20,310 bases of DNA from JAAXVZ01 sp964392465 (GTDB lineage: Archaea > Nanobdellota > Nanobdellia > Woesearchaeales > GW2011-AR15): contig CAYMPC010000017.1 in assembly GCA_964392465.1 (NCBI GenBank), positions 1 through 20,310 on the forward strand, read 5' to 3'. Positions within the stretch are counted from its first letter, which is position 1. Each line of letters opens with the position of its first letter. The notes beneath the pieces were generated by a model. It was not told the DNA's origin. It ran no database searches and worked only from the letters and a program-made list of their open reading frames with translations. Below, piece after piece: positions 5,835-12,182 of the stretch. The translations under genes were made by a program, and so were the position numbers.

Positions 5835-6482
5835 ATGGACGAAAAAAAACTTAAGGAATCTGTTAGCAAACTAAAAGAATCTGCAAAAAGAAATTTTAAA
5901 CAGACTATTGACTTAGTCATCAATCTAAGAGGTCTTGATTTGAAGAAGCCAGAGCATCAAATAGAATTATTCTTGCAAATGCCAAAATATAAAGGAAAAA
6001 AGGCTAAAATATGCGCTCTTGTCGGCCCAGAGATGGGAGAACAGGCAAAATCAATGGATGGTCATGTTTTTCTACAGGATTTTGACAAGTATGCCCAGGA
6101 CAAAAAAGCAATAAGGAAATTGGCAAGACAATATGATTATTTTGTAGGTCAGGCAACATTAATGCCAAAAATCGCTACTGTTTTTGGTAGGGTTTTGGGT
6201 CCAAAAGGAAAAATGCCTAACCCTAAAGCAGGATGTATTGTTCCACCTAATGCAAACTTGAAAGCTGTTCATGATAAATTGCAGAGCACCGTAAAGTTAT
6301 CAGGGAAAAAAGCACCATTGCTCCAAACAGTTATAGGAAATGAAGAATCTAGCGCAGAAGATATTGTTGAAAATATTAAGCACGTATACAATGCTGTTAT
6401 CCATGCGCTTCCTCAAGAACATCATAATATTAAATCGATATATATTAAATATACGATGGGTTCTCCCATTAAAATAATGTGA
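5835..6482 (+). CDS. rpl1: 50S ribosomal protein L1
   Basis: At 215 residues the product has the normal length for archaeal L1. L1 binds 23S rRNA at the mobile L1 stalk near the E site and helps release deacylated tRNA; in archaea it also represses its own operon. Recognisable segments are the N-terminal KRNFKQTIDLVINLRGLDLK, the conserved loop LMPKIATVFGRVLGPKGKMP around residues 111-130, and the C-terminal YIKYTMGSPIKI. Two SD-like sequences precede the ATG. It is first in an operon with L10 and L12. The usual archaeal neighbour L11 is not upstream here, where a gapped hypothetical gene sits instead. Confidence 0.97.
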   Translation: MDEKKLKESVSKLKESAKRNFKQTIDLVINLRGLDLKKPEHQIELFLQMPKYKGKKAKICALVGPEMGEQAKSMDGHVFLQDFDKYAQDKKAIRKLARQYDYFVGQATLMPKIATVFGRVLGPKGKMPNPKAGCIVPPNANLKAVHDKLQSTVKLSGKKAPLLQTVIGNEESSAEDIVENIKHVYNAVIHALPQEHHNIKSIYIKYTMGSPIKIM

Positions 6483-6487
6483 TCAAA

Positions 6488-7372
6488 ATGGCTCATGTTT
6501 CAGAAAACAAGAAAAAAATTGTAAGTGAAATTGTTGAATTAATCAACAAATACCCCATAATTGGTGTAGTCAATATGACTAACCTGCCTACAAAACAAGT
6601 ACAGGTTATGAGAACTAAATTAAGAAACAAGAAAAATGTCCTGAGGATGACAAAAAAAACAATTATGAAAATAGCATTCTCTCAATGCAATAAAAAAAAT
6701 CTAGCTGAGCTTGAAAAATATATGGAAGGCACAATGCCTGCTCTTGTTTTTTCAAATGAGAATCCTTTTAAGTTATATTCTGAATTACAGAAAACAAAAT
6801 CAAAAGCAGCTGCAAAAGCAGGACAAAAAGCTCCAAAAGAGATTGTTGTCAAAGCAGGCCCAACTCCTTTTTCACCTGGTCCAGTTATTGGTCAACTTGG
6901 AAAAGTAGGATTGAAAACAGGAATTGAAGGTGGAAAGATTGTAATAAAACAAGATTCTGTTGTTGCAAAAAAAGGAGACACCATAAATGCAGAATTAGCA
7001 GGAATCCTTGCAAGATTAGGAGTAGAACCAATGGAGATAGGTTTAGATTTATTGGCTGTCTATGAAAATGAAACAATATTCACTTCAGATGTATTATATG
7101 TTGATGAAAAAGAATATTCAAACAAGATATGCACAGCTTATAATGAATCATTTAACTTGGCTGTTTATGCGGCTTACCCAACTGTTGATACAATAAAAAC
7201 TTTACTTGGAAAAGTTCATAATGATTCAAAAGCACTTGCTATCTCAAGAGGTATATTAACCAGCGAAACAACTGCTGATATCATAAAAAAAGCACACCTT
7301 GAGATGCTCTCATTGTCAAACAAACTACCAGAAGAAGCAAAATTACTAAAAACAGAGGGTAATGCTGTTTGA
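6488..7372 (+). CDS. rpl10: 50S ribosomal protein L10 (P0), short C terminus
   Basis: The product is the archaeal P0-type L10, which anchors L12 dimers and forms the base of the GTPase-recruiting stalk. The N-terminal rRNA-binding domain (to about residue 105) includes GVVNMTNLPTKQVQVMRTKL. The insertion domain follows (PGPVIGQLGKVGLKTGIEGG to about residue 210), then the helical spine. The ATG at 6488 was chosen; a GTG at 6479 overlaps the L1 stop and could instead act as part of the SD (GTGATC). At 294 residues it is shorter than typical archaeal P0. It ends shortly after the first spine helices (KLLKTEGNAV) and lacks the acidic tail ending in a GLGxLF-type motif that P0 usually shares with L12. 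Confidence 0.95.
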   Translation: MAHVSENKKKIVSEIVELINKYPIIGVVNMTNLPTKQVQVMRTKLRNKKNVLRMTKKTIMKIAFSQCNKKNLAELEKYMEGTMPALVFSNENPFKLYSELQKTKSKAAAKAGQKAPKEIVVKAGPTPFSPGPVIGQLGKVGLKTGIEGGKIVIKQDSVVAKKGDTINAELAGILARLGVEPMEIGLDLLAVYENETIFTSDVLYVDEKEYSNKICTAYNESFNLAVYAAYPTVDTIKTLLGKVHNDSKALAISRGILTSETTADIIKKAHLEMLSLSNKLPEEAKLLKTEGNAV

Positions 7373-7408
7373 TTAATGGTTAAAAAATAAAGTCAGGAGG
7401 AGAAAAAA

Positions 7409-7714
7409 ATGGAATATGTTTATGCCGCAATGCTCTTGCACAAAGCAGGAAAAAAAGTTGATGAAACACACTTAAAGAAAGTCTTGGAAGCAGCAGGTGT
7501 TGCTGTTGAAGAATCTAGAGTAAAAGCATTAGTTGCTGCTCTTGAAAACGTCAACATCGACGAAGCAATAAAACAAGCAGCTGTTGTTCCAGTTGCCGCA
7601 GCTCCAGCACATGAAGAAAAGCACGAGCATAAAGAAGAGAAAAAAGCAGAACCTAAAGAAGAGAAAAAGTCTGAAGAAGAAGCTGCTGCAGGCTTAGGCT
7701 CACTATTCGGTTAA
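7409..7714 (+). CDS. rpl12: 50S ribosomal protein L12 (P1)
   Basis: This 101-residue acidic stalk protein recruits and stimulates translational GTPases. The N-terminal helical dimerisation domain (YVYAAMLLHKAGKKVDE to about residue 58) binds the L10 spine. An alanine/proline hinge and a highly charged Glu/Lys/His stretch follow, ending in the conserved factor-binding tail GLGSLFG. Length and layout are normal for archaea. The SD AGGAGG is at 7395-7400. It is the last gene of the stalk operon, and a run of nine Ts right after the stop (7715-7723) fits archaeal T-rich termination. Confidence 0.96.
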   Translation: MEYVYAAMLLHKAGKKVDETHLKKVLEAAGVAVEESRVKALVAALENVNIDEAIKQAAVVPVAAAPAHEEKHEHKEEKKAEPKEEKKSEEEAAAGLGSLFG

Positions 7715-7740
7715 TTTTTTTTTAATTTATTATTTTAAAT
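7715..7740 (+). terminator. T-rich terminator of the stalk operon, with overlapping downstream TATA
   Basis: Nine Ts directly follow the L12 stop codon, typical of archaeal intrinsic termination. The TTTTAAAT at 7733-7740 is a TATA-like box for the following coiled-coil gene, so the two units share this short spacer. Confidence 0.5.
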
Positions 7741-7766
7741 ATAGATAACTCAAAAATCAAATATTT

Positions 7767-8729
7767 GTGAAAAGCATGGAAGAAACTAGTGATCCAAAGG
7801 TTTTATTAAATAATCTTTCTGAAATAAGAAAAGACATTTCTGCATTAAGAGAAAAACTAAATGAGCTTAATGACAAAAAAGAAAGTCTGTTTGAAGAAAA
7901 AGAAAAATTCTCAAAAAAGATAATAGCAAATATTTCTGAAATCAAGAAACTAAAAAGAGAAAGGGATGAATATACAAATAAAGTCAAGAGTCTAAAAGAG
8001 GAAAGAAAGCAGTTTAATGACTCTATTAAAAATGTTGCAGATAATTTAAAGAACTCTATGACAGAGAAAGATGGCATAAGAGATAAAAAACAGATAAAAG
8101 GAAACCCTTCTTTTATTAAAAAAAAGATAGAAGAGCTTGAATACAGGATAGAGACAGAAGGTATGTCATTTGAAAAAGAAAAAAAAGTTATGCTGGAAAT
8201 AAATGAGTTAAGAAAAGAATTAGAAGGCTCAAAAGATTTTATAGAAGTATCTGAAAAGATAAGGGAAAACAGAAAGAATATAAGAGATTTGAGAAGACAA
8301 GCAAATTTAAGTCATAAAGCTGTTCAGGATAATGCAAAAAACAGCCAGGAAAAACATGAAAAAATTATTGAGCTGTCAAAAGAGATTGATGAATTGAAGA
8401 AAAATGAAAAAGAGTATTTTGACAAATTCTTAGCTGAAAAAGAAGGGTTCAACAAGATAAACGAACAACTAAAAGAAAAACTAGTTGAAATGAATAAAAT
8501 AAACGAAGAACTAAAAAAACATAAGATTAAAACAAAGGAAGAGAGCAAAGAAAGAGAAATAAAAACCTTGGCAGAAAAAAGCAAACAGGTTGATGAAAAG
8601 ATAAAAAAGAGGAAAAAGCTTACAACAGAAGATTTATTAGTTTTCCAGAAAACAATGAGTGATAACGACGACGATTTAGAACCAATAACTGTTAAAACAG
8701 AAGAAAAGAAAGAAGATTCCGAAAATTAA
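7767..8729 (+). CDS. Archaeal coiled-coil protein of the COG1340 type
   Basis: About 320 residues, almost entirely coiled coil. The segment at about 112-150 (GNPSFIKKKIEELEYRIETE, then EKEKKVMLEINELRKELE) matches the conserved short stretch of the COG1340 archaeal coiled-coil family, which resembles the eukaryotic polysome-associated protein Bfr1. The rest is low-complexity charged helix with an acidic tail. The function of the archaeal family is not established. Its place directly behind the ribosomal stalk operon is consistent with a translation-related job, but that is an inference. The start is uncertain: GTG 7767 lies about 26-30 nt after a TATA-like box (leaderless), while ATG 7776 would use GTGA as a weak SD. 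Confidence 0.8.
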   Translation: MKSMEETSDPKVLLNNLSEIRKDISALREKLNELNDKKESLFEEKEKFSKKIIANISEIKKLKRERDEYTNKVKSLKEERKQFNDSIKNVADNLKNSMTEKDGIRDKKQIKGNPSFIKKKIEELEYRIETEGMSFEKEKKVMLEINELRKELEGSKDFIEVSEKIRENRKNIRDLRRQANLSHKAVQDNAKNSQEKHEKIIELSKEIDELKKNEKEYFDKFLAEKEGFNKINEQLKEKLVEMNKINEELKKHKIKTKEESKEREIKTLAEKSKQVDEKIKKRKKLTTEDLLVFQKTMSDNDDDLEPITVKTEEKKEDSEN

Positions 8730-8825
8730 TTCTCGATATTTTTTACTTTTTACAATACTTTTTTAATTTTAATTAAGAAAAGTTATTATGATTAAATTAT
8801 TCAACAAAAAAGAAAATAATATAAT
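8730..8825. terminator. Convergent T-rich termination region
   Basis: The short spacer between the coiled-coil gene and the convergent S27ae gene holds T-runs on the plus strand (8739-8768) and A-runs (8806-8820, T-runs on the minus strand). This fits bidirectional archaeal termination. No hairpin or gene is seen. Confidence 0.5.
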
Positions 8826-9005
8826 TTACTTCTTAAATTCAGTATAGCCACATTTGCCGCAAGAAATTCTATTTGCATGCTCTGCCATTAAAAAACCTAC
8901 ACCACATTTTGGGCAAGTCTTATTTTTCAATTTTCCTCCTTGATAGAGTTTTCCTATTTGGATGACTTTTCTGTTTTTTCTTTTTTTTCCGCCTTTTTCT
9001 GCCAT
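8826..9005 (-). CDS. rps27ae: 30S ribosomal protein S27ae
   Basis: A 59-residue zinc-binding ribosomal protein of the small subunit head. The basic N terminus (AEKGGKKRKNRK) is followed by a four-cysteine zinc ribbon, CPKC, then CGKCGY 16 residues later, which is the family signature. The start was set at ATG 9005; a frame extension to TTG 9014 overlaps the SD region (GGAG nine bases before the ATG) and is unlikely. It is the last gene of the PIN-RpoE'-CBS-Spt4-S24e-S27ae cluster. Kae1/Bud32 genes, which often follow S27ae in archaea, are absent here. Confidence 0.95.
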   Translation of the reverse strand: MAEKGGKKRKNRKVIQIGKLYQGGKLKNKTCPKCGVGFLMAEHANRISCGKCGYTEFKK

Positions 9006-9022
9006 GATTATCAACTCCTTTA

Positions 9023-9325
9023 CTAATTCTCAGCAGGTTTTGCTGTTTCTTTGGGTTTATGTTTTCCTATAAGCCCTTTAAGCTCAAATAGGCTCATCTT
9101 ATGTTTATCATCATAAATATGGGCTATTATCTTTGTTTTTTTCTTTCCAAACTGGGGATAAATGTGTTTTATTATAACAAGATCCTCACTAGAATTGAAT
9201 TTTTTTGCTATTCCCTTCAACAAGTCTAATCTAGAAGGTGTTGCTCCTTCGGTTTCAACTTCCAAAGTAATTCTTTTTCTTGACAATAATTTCATATCTT
9301 TTTCTTTTATTAAATGTAATTCCAT
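9023..9325 (-). CDS. rps24e: 30S ribosomal protein S24e
   Basis: A 100-residue archaeal/eukaryotic S24e, a small-subunit protein. The family is shown by the N-terminal strand region with RKRITLEVETEGATPSRLD and the core KGIAKKFNSSEDLVIIKHI followed by GKKKTKIIAHIYDD. The C terminus is a short Lys/Pro-rich tail. The SD GGTGAGG precedes the ATG at the normal spacing. It sits between spt4 and rps27ae with short spacers, in the standard archaeal order, so the genes are almost certainly co-transcribed. Confidence 0.95.
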   Translation of the reverse strand: MELHLIKEKDMKLLSRKRITLEVETEGATPSRLDLLKGIAKKFNSSEDLVIIKHIYPQFGKKKTKIIAHIYDDKHKMSLFELKGLIGKHKPKETAKPAEN

Positions 9326-9342
9326 TATTCCTCACCAACTAC

Positions 9343-9531
9343 TTATCTGATTTTAATTGCATATCTTCCCTTTTCTTTTATATTAATCTGCTGCGCAATA
9401 AAAGATTTCTGGGAATCTAAAATATTTAACCTGCCTTGATAAGAAATAGCAAAATGCGCTTCCTTACAAACAGGGCAAACATTGCCTTCTACAAACAATT
9501 TACAGTTTTTGCATACTTTTTCTTTTACCAT
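9343..9531 (-). CDS. spt4: Transcription elongation factor Spt4 (RpoE'')
   Basis: The 62-residue zinc-ribbon protein matches archaeal Spt4: KVCKNCKLFVEGNVCPVCKE forms the C4 zinc site, and the C-terminal segment LNILDSQKSFIAQQINIKEK, ending GRYAIKIR, is typical of the family. Spt4 pairs with Spt5 on the RNA polymerase clamp and promotes processive elongation. The gene lies downstream of rpoE' as in most archaea, but here the CBS-domain gene separates them. An SD-like AAGGTG precedes its ATG. The 59-nt spacer upstream is the longest inside this cluster, so a secondary promoter is possible. Confidence 0.94.
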   Translation of the reverse strand: MVKEKVCKNCKLFVEGNVCPVCKEAHFAISYQGRLNILDSQKSFIAQQINIKEKGRYAIKIR

Positions 9532-9590
9532 ATTTTTACACCTTAATTAATCATCACGAATAAATTATGATTATGAATACTTCTTGTAAT

Positions 9591-9974
9591 TTAAGCACTC
9601 ATGACTTCAATTACATCTTTGGCTGTTACAACTCCAATTAATTTTCCTCCCTTTACAACCAAAAGTCTCCTGAATCCATTCTCTGACATTAATCTTGTAG
9701 CTTCCAAAATACTAGCATCATGCTCAATTGTTACTGGATTTTTAGTCATTATGTCTTCTACTGTTTTTTTATCTAAATCAATACCCTTTGCAACAACCCT
9801 TTTTAAAATATCTCTCTCTGTTATTACACCAATTGGTTTTTCATTTTCAACTATGGGCAATACCCCTATGTTGTTTTCATCCATTATTTTTATTGCATTC
9901 CTGACAGATAGATCTTTTGTAACCTTTTTTACTGGTTTTGACATCCAATCTTCAATTTTTATTATCTTTACCAC
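9591..9974 (-). CDS. Two-CBS-domain protein
   Basis: A 127-residue protein made of two CBS repeats (about residues 8-62 and 70-126): WMSKPVKKVTKDLSVRNAI ... GVLPIVENEKPIGVITERDI, and IMTKNPVTIEHDASILEAT ... LLVVKGGKLIGVVTAKDVI. CBS pairs bind adenosine nucleotides such as AMP, ATP or SAM and act as energy or ligand sensors; no enzymatic domain is fused here. The start GTG at 9974 lies within the last codons of rpoE', overlapping it by 23 nt, with GGTGG as the local SD-like sequence. A later ATG at 9944 would remove the first beta strand and is less likely. Position inside the transcription/translation cluster suggests co-expression with RNA polymerase. Confidence 0.9.
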   Translation of the reverse strand: MVKIIKIEDWMSKPVKKVTKDLSVRNAIKIMDENNIGVLPIVENEKPIGVITERDILKRVVAKGIDLDKKTVEDIMTKNPVTIEHDASILEATRLMSENGFRRLLVVKGGKLIGVVTAKDVIEVMSA

Positions 9975-10518
9975 CTTTTTTTGGATTTAAATCATCAGGA
10001 ATCCATTCTAATCTTCCAAGGCCTTTTTGTCTCATTGTAAGCCCAAATTTCGGGTTTGTGATGTCTTTATAGCTTACTGCTATTACTCTTGCCCTACATT
10101 TATCTCCAATCTTCAATGTTTTTTTGGATTCCTTGCCTAAAAGAACTTTATCTTTGCTGAAAGAAACAAAATCATCCATTGTCTGGGAAATATGTATCAT
10201 TCCTTCAATTGGACCCATTGTAATAAAAGCTCCAAAATCAGCCATATCTTTTATCTGGCCTGGAATAACTTCTTGAAGTTCTGGTTTAAAAGATAATAAA
10301 GTGAATACAGTCTCATAATATGAAGCGCCATCTCCTGGGATTATTATTCCTTCACTTATGGATTCTATAGAAAGTACATCAATAACGACACCCATATCTT
10401 TAGATATAAATCCTTCATATTGGCTTTTTATCTGAGTCAGAAGTGCTTCTTCAACTTGCTTATCAAATAGTTTTGGCGGTACTCTTACGTGATCTTTTAC
10501 ACTTGTTTTATAGAACAT
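9952..10518 (-). CDS. rpoE1: DNA-directed RNA polymerase subunit E' (Rpb7 homologue)
   Basis: The 188-residue protein is archaeal RpoE'/Rpo7, which with Rpo4 forms the stalk of RNA polymerase and helps open the promoter and bind nascent RNA. The N-terminal tip domain is seen in SVKDHVRVPPKLFDKQVEEA and YEGFISKDMGVVIDVLSIES. The S1/OB domain begins around residue 83 (IPGQIKDMADFGAFITMGPI, then EGMIHISQ). The basic C terminus (PKKGGKDNKN) is encoded over the start of the CBS gene. Its ATG lies one base after the stop of the PIN gene, so translation is likely coupled. Confidence 0.95.
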   Translation of the reverse strand: MFYKTSVKDHVRVPPKLFDKQVEEALLTQIKSQYEGFISKDMGVVIDVLSIESISEGIIIPGDGASYYETVFTLLSFKPELQEVIPGQIKDMADFGAFITMGPIEGMIHISQTMDDFVSFSKDKVLLGKESKKTLKIGDKCRARVIAVSYKDITNPKFGLTMRQKGLGRLEWIPDDLNPKKGGKDNKN

Positions 10519-10519
10519 T

Positions 10520-10933
10520 TTATTTTAGCTCCACTTGTTTTTTGCTTCTTAATATAATTGTTTTTACCCTTTTTTCAGAAAGCCTTTTTCTTAAAGGCAA
10601 ATCTTGGGTTGCAACAATAGTATTTTTATCTGAAATTTTTAATATAATATCGTCTACAACAGATTCTTTGGAATTAATAGGCATATATAAGCTTTTTTGT
10701 TTTGTCTTGAGGATATTTATATTTTTTTTCTTTATAAGCAATAAGGCCATTTTTGCTGCCTGCTTATGCTTTCCAGATTGTTCTTCAGCTATTTTTTGCA
10801 ATTCATCAATACTTCTATCTAAAATTGTCAATTTATACGGCTCATCAATAATCTTATCTATCTCGGTTAGTATATCTACTTTTAAGGTAAAAGGTATCAA
10901 AAGGAAGTTAGTATCTAGTATTATTTGCTTCAT
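10520..10933 (-). CDS. Fcf1/Utp24-like PIN-domain protein
   Basis: At 137 residues this is a single PIN nuclease domain of the archaeal type encoded next to rpoE' (COG1412-like). Candidate metal-binding acidic residues are D7 (ILDTNFLL), E44 (SIDELQKI), D94/D95 (SVVDDIIL) and D111 (ATQDLPLRKRL), so catalytic capacity looks intact. The eukaryotic relatives Fcf1/Utp24 cleave pre-rRNA, which makes rRNA maturation a reasonable inferred role; VapC-like toxin function is less likely because no antitoxin gene is adjacent. A TATA element on the minus strand at 10956-10964 is about 26 nt from the ATG, so it is probably the leaderless first gene of the cluster. Confidence 0.88.
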   Translation of the reverse strand: MKQIILDTNFLLIPFTLKVDILTEIDKIIDEPYKLTILDRSIDELQKIAEEQSGKHKQAAKMALLLIKKKNINILKTKQKSLYMPINSKESVVDDIILKISDKNTIVATQDLPLRKRLSEKRVKTIILRSKKQVELK

Positions 10934-10955
10934 TAAATATAAGTAGAAGGATTGG

Positions 10956-10964
10956 ATTTATAAT
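10956..10964 (-). promoter_or_regulatory. TATA box of the PIN-rpoE'-spt4-S24e-S27ae cluster
   Basis: ATTATAAAT on the minus strand is about 26 nt from the ATG at 10933, implying a leaderless transcript. Confidence 0.5.
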
Positions 10965-10990
10965 GATTATGGGAGAATTACTTAATTAGA

Positions 10991-11677
10991 TCAATTTTGA
11001 AATAATTTCTTAATCTCTTCCTGAGAAAGATTCCTATAATATCCCGGTTTCAACTGCCCTAGTTCTAAATTTCCAATCTTAATTCTAATCAGCACTTTAA
11101 CATAATATCCAAGAGCATCCATCATCTTCCTGACAATCCTATTTCTGCCCTCATGTATTGTGAGTTCAATCTCCTTATCTGATAATCCTTTTACTCTTGC
11201 AACATCTGTTTTTCTGCCTTCTATAAAAATTCCCCTACTAAGTTTTATTAAATCCTGTTTTCTGAATGGTTTATCCACTTTGATATAATATGTTTTTTTT
11301 ATCTCAAAACTAGGGTGTGTTATTTGATTCGAGAAATCACCATCATTAGTCATTATGAGCATTCCTCCTGTGAATTTATCTAATCTTCCTACAGGAAAAA
11401 CCCTCTCTTTTATTTTGATTAAATCCTTGACTATTTTTGTCTCATGAGGATCTTCCATTGTTGTTGTGTATCCGAATGGCTTGTTTAGAAGGATATATCT
11501 CTTTCTCGGAGGCTCTAGTGTTTTTCCATTTATCGTGATTATGTCTGTCTGACTAGCTTGGTCTCCTAATTTCACTGGCTTGTTATTTACTCTTACTACT
11601 CCTTTAACTATTAATTCTTCTGCTTTTCTTCTAGAACAATATCCTAGGTTTGAAATTATTTTTTGGACTCTATCCAT
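10991..11677 (-). CDS. RsuA/RluB-family pseudouridine synthase
   Basis: A 228-residue enzyme converting specific rRNA uridines to pseudouridine. An S4 RNA-binding domain covers about residues 1-55 (RVQKIISNLGYCSRRKAEEL). The catalytic domain has the family motif at 97-108 (GRLDKFTGGMLI) with nucleophile D100, and later GRNRIVRKMMDALGY. This is the bacterial RsuA/RluB/RluE/RluF layout; archaea normally modify rRNA with H/ACA-guided Cbf5, so acquisition from bacteria is likely. The target site is unknown. No SD sequence is seen; a weak TATA-like ATTAAAAC lies about 28 nt upstream on the minus strand. The base composition matches the neighbours. Confidence 0.92.
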   Translation of the reverse strand: MDRVQKIISNLGYCSRRKAEELIVKGVVRVNNKPVKLGDQASQTDIITINGKTLEPPRKRYILLNKPFGYTTTMEDPHETKIVKDLIKIKERVFPVGRLDKFTGGMLIMTNDGDFSNQITHPSFEIKKTYYIKVDKPFRKQDLIKLSRGIFIEGRKTDVARVKGLSDKEIELTIHEGRNRIVRKMMDALGYYVKVLIRIKIGNLELGQLKPGYYRNLSQEEIKKLFQN

Positions 11678-11721
11678 ATTCCAATAAGAAATAAAGAAGT
11701 GTTTTAATTTTTTTAGTATTA

Positions 11722-12150
11722 TTAATTTGATTTCTCGATAAGTTTAATAAAAAATTCCTGCCTCTTCTTCTCTCCATAATATCTATAGTAGTCTTTTTTT
11801 AAATTTAGTTTGTAAATTAATCTATCTTTTATTATTGAAAATGCTTTTTTATCTGCCTTCCAATCATTTATTAGTTTTTTATTAAATTTGGTTAAATCAA
11901 TAACTATGTTTGTAGCAAATCCCCTTTTTCTCATTTCTTTTTTTAACAACTCATGTCTTTTTTTTAGATACAATAGCTTATCTTTGAAAAAAAGAATATG
12001 CCCTTTTCCTAAAGTATACTCAACTGGCAATGGCTTTTTTATTTCTGGATATCTTTTAACATAGCCAAGCAGCATCAATATTTCGTCGTATTCTGCAACA
12101 AGATGCTGATCTGCTAAATATTCTGGGTGAATGAGATTTATTCTAACCAT
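11722..12150 (-). CDS. Pyrimidine dimer DNA glycosylase / endonuclease V-like (T4 DenV family)
   Basis: A 142-residue homologue of phage T4 endonuclease V, which cuts DNA at UV-induced cyclobutane pyrimidine dimers. The first 23 residues align without gaps to T4 (RINL at 3-6, LADQHL at 12-17, AEY at 19-21, catalytic E23), and YTLGKGHILFFKDKLLYLKK parallels the T4 segment around its GAGHVTFFYDKL. In T4 the nucleophile is the alpha-amine of Thr2 after Met removal; here residue 2 is Val, which also permits Met removal. T4 residues Arg22 and Arg26 are Asp and Met here. A TATA-like element at 12172-12180 (minus) gives a leaderless message. Family membership is solid; exact substrate specificity is open. 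Confidence 0.85.
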   Translation of the reverse strand: MVRINLIHPEYLADQHLVAEYDEILMLLGYVKRYPEIKKPLPVEYTLGKGHILFFKDKLLYLKKRHELLKKEMRKRGFATNIVIDLTKFNKKLINDWKADKKAFSIIKDRLIYKLNLKKDYYRYYGEKKRQEFFIKLIEKSN

Positions 12151-12171
12151 ATTAGAAAGACATAAGAAATC

Positions 12172-12180
12172 TTTTTTAAA
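12172..12180 (-). promoter_or_regulatory. TATA-like box before the endonuclease V-like gene
   Basis: TTTAAAAAA on the minus strand is centred about 26 nt from the ATG at 12150, the spacing expected for a leaderless transcript. Confidence 0.4.
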
Positions 12181-12182
12181 GA

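Noticed and set aside
6711..7076. ORFs in other frames inside the L10 gene
   Set aside because: Fully inside a confidently identified gene; low-complexity Leu/Gln products.
9601..9990. Plus-strand ORF opposite the CBS gene, and similar long ORFs opposite the coiled-coil and PIN genes (7757-8077, 10443-10946)
   Set aside because: Antisense shadows of well-supported genes, rich in Ser/Phe/Ile as expected from reverse-complemented Lys/Glu codons.
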